Of a stretch of 64,000 bases of DNA, positions 58,801 through 64,000 are shown one piece after another (position 1 is the stretch's first letter; every line of letters starts with the position of its first letter). The notes under the pieces were generated by a model, which searched no databases, was not told the origin of the DNA, and saw only the letters and a list, made by a program, of their open reading frames with translations. The position numbers and the translations under genes were made by a program. The DNA comes from Acipenser ruthenus (taxonomy: Eukaryota > Chordata > Actinopteri > Acipenseriformes > Acipenseridae), in the NCBI RefSeq assembly GCF_902713425.1, contig NC_081231.1:1684760-1748759 (forward strand), written 5' to 3'.

Positions 58801-61771
58801 CTTACAAACTAGCCTGACTGAGCGCTTTGCATATTTTTTGTGTTACACGTCCCATTTTCCAATCGTGCAAAATACCAGTTGCACATTTGAAATTAAGCAC
58901 CAACACCCGCAGGTCATTTGCATAAAGTACCCTAAAGGATGCTGGGACTGCAGGATTGTTGGGGATATTTTTATTTAATGTGTTATTGTTTTCTAATTAC
59001 TTATTGTGGTTCTACTACAGAAGTTATAACGGAAGAAAAAAAAAAAACATTATATGTTTATTTAAATACAAAAGTTCAGTTGACAGGATTGTTCTGAATA
59101 AGTTATTATAGATTTTTGATTACCCTGAATGCACAGGACCTGTGTGGTTTTGTACAGTGCAGAGAAGCAGTTTTTTCTTTGCAGCGTTCAATATTTTGCA
59201 ATCTTTGTTGTAGACACTATACTTCGTTTTAAATCTAATCTATTAAACTTGAATTTTAACAGTGGTGTAATTATCCAAATTCCGAGAAGACAAGAGTGCT
59301 TGCATACATAAAGTTTTGTCTGATATTAATTATAAAATCACATGCAGCAATAAAATGAGCTGAAGCGGGTTGACAAGACGGCGAGAGTGTAGCTGCGCGA
59401 GCTGTCAGCACATCATAACCAGTGTGCAGTTCAGAGGGGTGCAGCTCGAGATCTTCGGCTGACCCGTCGATTTGATTGGCTGTTTGGCTGTGTTCTGACT
59501 TACTCATGAATGTGCATTTCATTTCTATAAATGTGATCGCGCACTGTCTGAAATAAACCTTGAAATATCTCACTTACTTCAAAAGCAAAAGTCAAATGCT
59601 TCTAAATACCCCAGAGCGGATATTTAGGTTTTCGGGTTTTATTTGAGCGCTGTGCCTGCCTTTAATGTTGTTTTGCGGCAAAGTCACGTGTAAAAGGGCC
59701 TAAATAAATAATTATAACTGATTTTAACCGGGCCGCCTCATAGCGGGCTATGGCCTTGTATGTGTTACCATAACGGGTAACAGTGGCTAAGAGAGTGGGG
59801 AGGGTGGGTTTTCCTCGAGTCAACGAGTTGATGCGAGAGTTACCCACTTACGGCTGTGCAGTCAAGATTTGTCCTGGCTTTTGAAATAAAGCGAAGTTCA
59901 GAGCTTTAGACTGTGCCGTCTCTTATTAAAAGGAGAACCTGACAACGGTGCTTAGGCGCCCCGTTTCCTTACAATACAAACCTAAATTTACGGTAGTAGG
60001 CTATACGTCAAGTATTTAATTGTACTTTGCGTGAAAATCCATCATAGGGATTTCAGCATTCTTTCTCACGGTTCTAAACTGTAAACAGAGTTCAAGGATT
60101 AATTTTAATATTTAAACTGTTTTTTAGGTTAGTTTGCCATGGATTTCAATGTATTTCACCGTATAATGACGAAGAAGAAACCAACTTAACAGTAAAATCG
60201 TGCAGATGTTAACAGTAAATTGCAGTTATCTTTACAGGAGACCATACAATGGTTGACAGTCTTTTTTAACCATAAAATAAGGTTTTATTTTTTTGTTGGT
60301 TTGTTTCAGTGGTGTGAGGGTGGGGACTGTACAGAGAGCACAAAAGTTAGAAATACATACCTAGAACAGTTAAAACAGAGATTTTAGTGTCAGGACGTTC
60401 TCTCAATACGACAGTACATTTATAAAGCCCCTCATCAGACATCTGCACGTTCTCAATGAAGAGAGAGGCATTTCCCTCTCTGAATTTATCAGGGTAAACC
60501 CTCCTCCTCCTCGAGGCTGCCCTGCCCTGCAGCTGATCCACACCGTTCTTATAGTGTTGGATGTTTGTGCAGACATCATTGTGACAGTGGTGCCACAATA
60601 CAGGCTTGTCTTGTCTCATCCTGGCAGCGTCAAACATGCATTCGATCCAGATGTCACTGCCGCGGACCCCTGTGATTTCTTTCACAAAACTCTCTCCTGA
60701 AAGAGCATGGATGGGAAAACAAGTTTTCAGTCAATGGTAAGAAGGTGCGGGTCAGGCATTAATATAACTGAAAAAGGAAAAGATTGAGACTTCTCAGCAA
60801 AGGGTTACTGTGGAGAACTGAATTCACATAACTCCAGCAGAAATGACTATTATGGAAACAGCTGTTACCCAAGTTCTTCACTATAGGTATTGTAAATGTC
60901 TATTTTTTAAACACTCTACTGCATGACTGAGGGGAAAAAAAATCATTTTCCATCTTTTTTTTTATTTTGATAATCTTAGCATAACCCCTCTAGACTTTTA
61001 TTCCATTAATTATATATTTAGAACTTGGATTATTATTTTTTGGATGCCTTTGCAACCTCATTTCTTGTATCTTCCCTTTATTATTTAAAGGTTATCTACA
61101 GAAAGTTTTACACTTGTTTGAAATTAACTGTCTTTGCATGATGTAGCTTTTGAGCAACACAGTCAATATGAACTTTTGAGCAAACTGCATGGTGTAGCTT
61201 TCAGGCAACACAATCTAATTTCAGAAATTAAAATTCTCAAAAACACACCCATATGTGTCCTTGGTGATTTATAAGCATACACACATTTACATTATGAAAA
61301 AAAAACTATCAACAAATTGTATAGATTACAAGTCCCACCTCCTCCCATTGCATCATATTGAGCCCTGGACAATCATTGGATTGTAAAACACGTTGATTAC
61401 TGACATCATACAATGAAATGTTATCCTCCAGGGTAGAGATCGATAGTCCTGTTTTGTTGCTTAAGCCAACAGGATGCGTGCGGTAGAAAGTTAAATAAAT
61501 GTAAAGTTAATTTTCAAGCATTGGGTCCTTTTTTTTAGAAAGAAATTTCTTCACTTCAGTAAAACATGTTTATCTGTAAAGCACCTTCAGGCTTTGAGCC
61601 TCAAAACCCCTGCAGGTCATTAACTGCCAGTGAAGGTGGATAACACTACATATTGATATCGTTTAACCTGTTGTGTGTGAAGAAAAACACAAAACTAACG
61701 TAAAATAAAAAAAAAAACCTACCTGTATATTGAATAACCAATAAGATCAGCCCAATTGAAAAAAGCTTCAT
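55881..61771 (-). CDS. B7-like/P-loop receptor, copy 4
   Basis: Exons: 61771-61723 (MKLFSIGLILLVIQYT), 60696-60361 (V-set), 58148-57870 (C-set), 57733-57587 (transmembrane), 57306-56967 (P-loop), 56455-56382 and 56113-55881. They join in phase to 485 aa. Exon 4 cannot use the GT used in my main model of copy 1, because it reads 'gaagatgctg' here. A strong 'gtaagt' 33 bases on keeps the phase and adds DAVLLYPSC before the cytosolic domain. The P-loop region reads IVLIGKPKHGVPSLINS and the end VFSFDNYTIQEHKR. The V loop has HCHNDVC as in copy 2. Intron 2 is enlarged to 2.2 kb by unrelated sequence. By hand count about 30 of 112 V residues differ from copy 1, against about 6 of 93 in the C domain. 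Confidence 0.87.
58150..60360. other. Enlarged intron 2 of receptor copy 4
   Basis: In copies 1-3 this intron is 200-330 bp. Here about 1.9 kb has been added between 'ttctcttacactgtaaaaaa' (58300) and 'gtgtgagggtggggactgta' (60313). The insert starts 'cactgtaaaaaatgtcagta' and ends near 'agttatctttacaggagacc'. It has several 'acagtaaa' motifs, so it may be a DNA transposon. No coding domain is seen. Confidence 0.55.
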
Positions 61772-62574
61772 TCTGTAAGAGAAATAAATACATAGTTTGT
61801 TTCTCTAAAGGTTTACTGCGGTATAATACAGTGGATTATAATATTGATAACGACTCCTGCCTGTTTGAGAACACATTGCTTATAAACTGCAGTTGATGGT
61901 TCTCTTTGATACACAATTAACATAACACATTGGAAACCAATTCAAAAAAGCAAACAGAAATTAATTTAAAATAAAAGGTGACACGCAAAATAATTACAAA
62001 CGTTAATTAGTATGGTGAATTAATATCAATTAACCGTGAGAAACCTAATGAAAATCTGCAAAACGGATGGATTTGCAAAACTGACCATTTTGTTCACATA
62101 CATGAAGACTTATTGTAGGCTATTGCTCTTTATCTTATCAAATATATAAAACCTTTTTACATAAAATCATTTATTTAAAACCAAAAGCACTTTCGACCAC
62201 AGTAATTCTACAACGTAGCTAAAACACAGCAATATCTAAAAACTAATTAAGCAAAACACAGTATTCTCGGAGAACACAGTTGCCCACAGAATTCAGTGCC
62301 CCTGTTCATTGTGCGCATGTGCACAGCTATCTTATTTCCGTGTCACTACACATGCTACGCGGCGAACTCAATTTTACAACTACATTTTAAATAACGCGCC
62401 AAAAATACACAATGTAACATTTGAAAGAGTAAGTTGAAAAGCTATAGCATTAAATCGACAAAGTATCAATGCAAATATATATATATTAAACGATATTTAT
62501 GAAAATACGAATTACCCGCCCAAAGACCTAAAACTATCCAAAAAGGTATGTATATCTTAATTCAACACCCCCGC

Positions 62575-62656
<82 letters not shown>

Positions 62657-64000
62657 AGCACATAAGAAATGGCAGGTGTACCGTCTTTTCATTTTGAAAA
62701 CGTGGTCACTCTTAACCTACCAAGCACAAGACAGATACTCTGTGTACACAACAATTCACTTATACTACCGTATGATTACAGCAGGCATTGAGGAGAGAAG
62801 TAAACGACGGTAAATCGGTGATTTAATAAACAACAAAAGAACGAGAATAAGCGGATGTACTCACCCCCACGAGCACAGCAATATACCTACAAGTCCCGTA
62901 TATTTCTGCTTCCCTGAACTTCCAAAACGCATTCATAAATATATTGCAGCGCTGAGCGACAGAGACAAGTTGCGGTTCAAAGCAGTCGTAAACTGCTGTA
63001 TTGATTATTTGTATAACTTTTAGCGAACAATGGCTGGCTGGCTGGCTTGCTTTCATTCCTCTCTCTCTCTCTCTCTCTTTTCCCGGCAATATCTCCCGCG
63101 CCTTTCTTTTAGACTGTCGTCTCACACCCCCCTAAGTCCCTCCCCGTTTCTCACTCATTGGTCCAACACTCACTATCCGTTTGTGTTTGCTCCTCCCCCC
63201 CCAGTGACGCACTCACACACAGATAGTCAGTTCAGTCACACAAGCACCGCCACACACAGCGAATGCAAACAACTCTGACCAAGAATAACACGGTTTACAA
63301 ACACACATTATTTACAGAGTACTCCCATCCCTTTCCCCAGTCCACAATCAGGTCCATTCTCTTGCAAATGAGCTGCCCCGCGCTACAATATAAGCAACTT
63401 CTCAAACCAAACAATAATAGAACACATCTGCTCACCACCAGCAATGCTATCTGCTACTAATCTGTGAATATCTATGCATCTTGCACATCAGCAATGTAAT
63501 CTTCCAGCCTTCTGCAATCGCTAAACCTGTGTTAACCCTTTCCTAGCTTGACAGAATTGACCGCGTTTATTAGCCATGCCACACAACGAAATACATTTTA
63601 AAAAAGGCTATTTGTACTTGCATTTCTGTCTTATTTACTTCTTATGCTCATACATGGACACGTTAGCAGGCTGGATCATTTACTTCGGTGGTCTTAGGAG
63701 TTCAGGAGTTCTCCCAAGTGCAATATGGCATTGTCACTTTTTCCCATGTTTGTCTCCATTGCATTTACATCCATGGTGACCAAAAGGTAATATTATTATA
63801 CTAGACAGGCATGTGTGTGTGTGTGTAGTACATCAAGGTGATATCTTGAATACTTTGAAAAGATCCAATCTCTCAAACATGGCCCCTTTTCATTGCCCAT
63901 TTTCAACCAGTAAATATTTGGGGATTTTATCCTAAAACACTTGCAGGTACTTCCATATCCAATATCAAAAGAATTGGAGATGGCGAGTTGAGGAGCATTG
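61772..64000. other. Upstream region of receptor copy 4
   Basis: A (TA)n tract lies at 62578-62653, a CT tract at 63058-63078, and sequence shared with the copy 2 upstream region at 63609-63690. Promoter sites could not be fixed. No other gene is recognised up to the window end. Confidence 0.5.
62578..62653. repeat. (TA)n microsatellite
   Basis: An uninterrupted TA run of about 76 bp. Confidence 0.95.

Noticed and set aside
59690-59960. Possible old solo LTR end: an AATAAA, then a short stretch and 'acctgacaac'
   Set aside because: No matching second repeat, target duplication or internal sequence was seen, so the LTR reading is too weak to list.

Overview
The window looks like nuclear DNA of a ray-finned fish. 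The genes have vertebrate exon-intron structure. The intergenic DNA carries fish-type repeats: tRNA-headed SINEs ending in a 'gtaagtcgccctggataagggcgtctgct' style tail (split here by family drift), a V-SINE-like copy, CR1-group LINE fragments, hAT-like MITEs and long AT and TTA microsatellites. A non-teleost such as a sturgeon is my guess from the SINE style; it is not proven by the sequence.

Layout. 1-5038: repeat-rich DNA with no recognised gene. 5039-8741 (+): tmed10-like p24 cargo receptor in five exons, reading to 210 aa. 10246-21212 (-): bbs1 in 17 exons, reading to 589 aa, with an X-box-like RFX site just upstream. About 21.7-28 kb: a small U2 snRNA cluster. It holds one whole gene with distal element, PSE and 3' box, one gene split by a 5'-truncated U2-specific LINE (Keno-like, Tx1 clade) with a 13-bp target duplication, and one decayed copy.

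28.9-62 kb (-): four tandem copies of an unusual immune-type receptor. Each is built from a signal peptide exon, a B7-like V-set exon, a C-set exon, a transmembrane exon and three exons encoding an intracellular P-loop domain that resembles the IFI44/IFI44L GTPase-like fold. Copies 1 (29576-33045) and 4 (55881-61771) splice in phase into whole proteins of about 473-485 aa. Copy 2 (37015-41541) has lost its main P-loop exon where an internal LINE fragment now lies. Copy 3 (43742-46880) has every exon but its start codon has slipped out of frame. The P-loop lysine is replaced in all copies that keep that exon. The V exons have diverged much more than the C exons.

46.9-55.9 kb is mostly repeats. 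It includes two hairpin-forming elements and a short frameshifted coding fragment (54734-55047, -) with its own X-box-like site. 61.8-64 kb holds upstream sequence of copy 4 that is partly duplicated from upstream of copy 2.

The receptor family is the candidate for an undescribed system: cell-surface B7-type ligand or receptor domains fused to a cytosolic, interferon-GTPase-like pseudo-enzyme.
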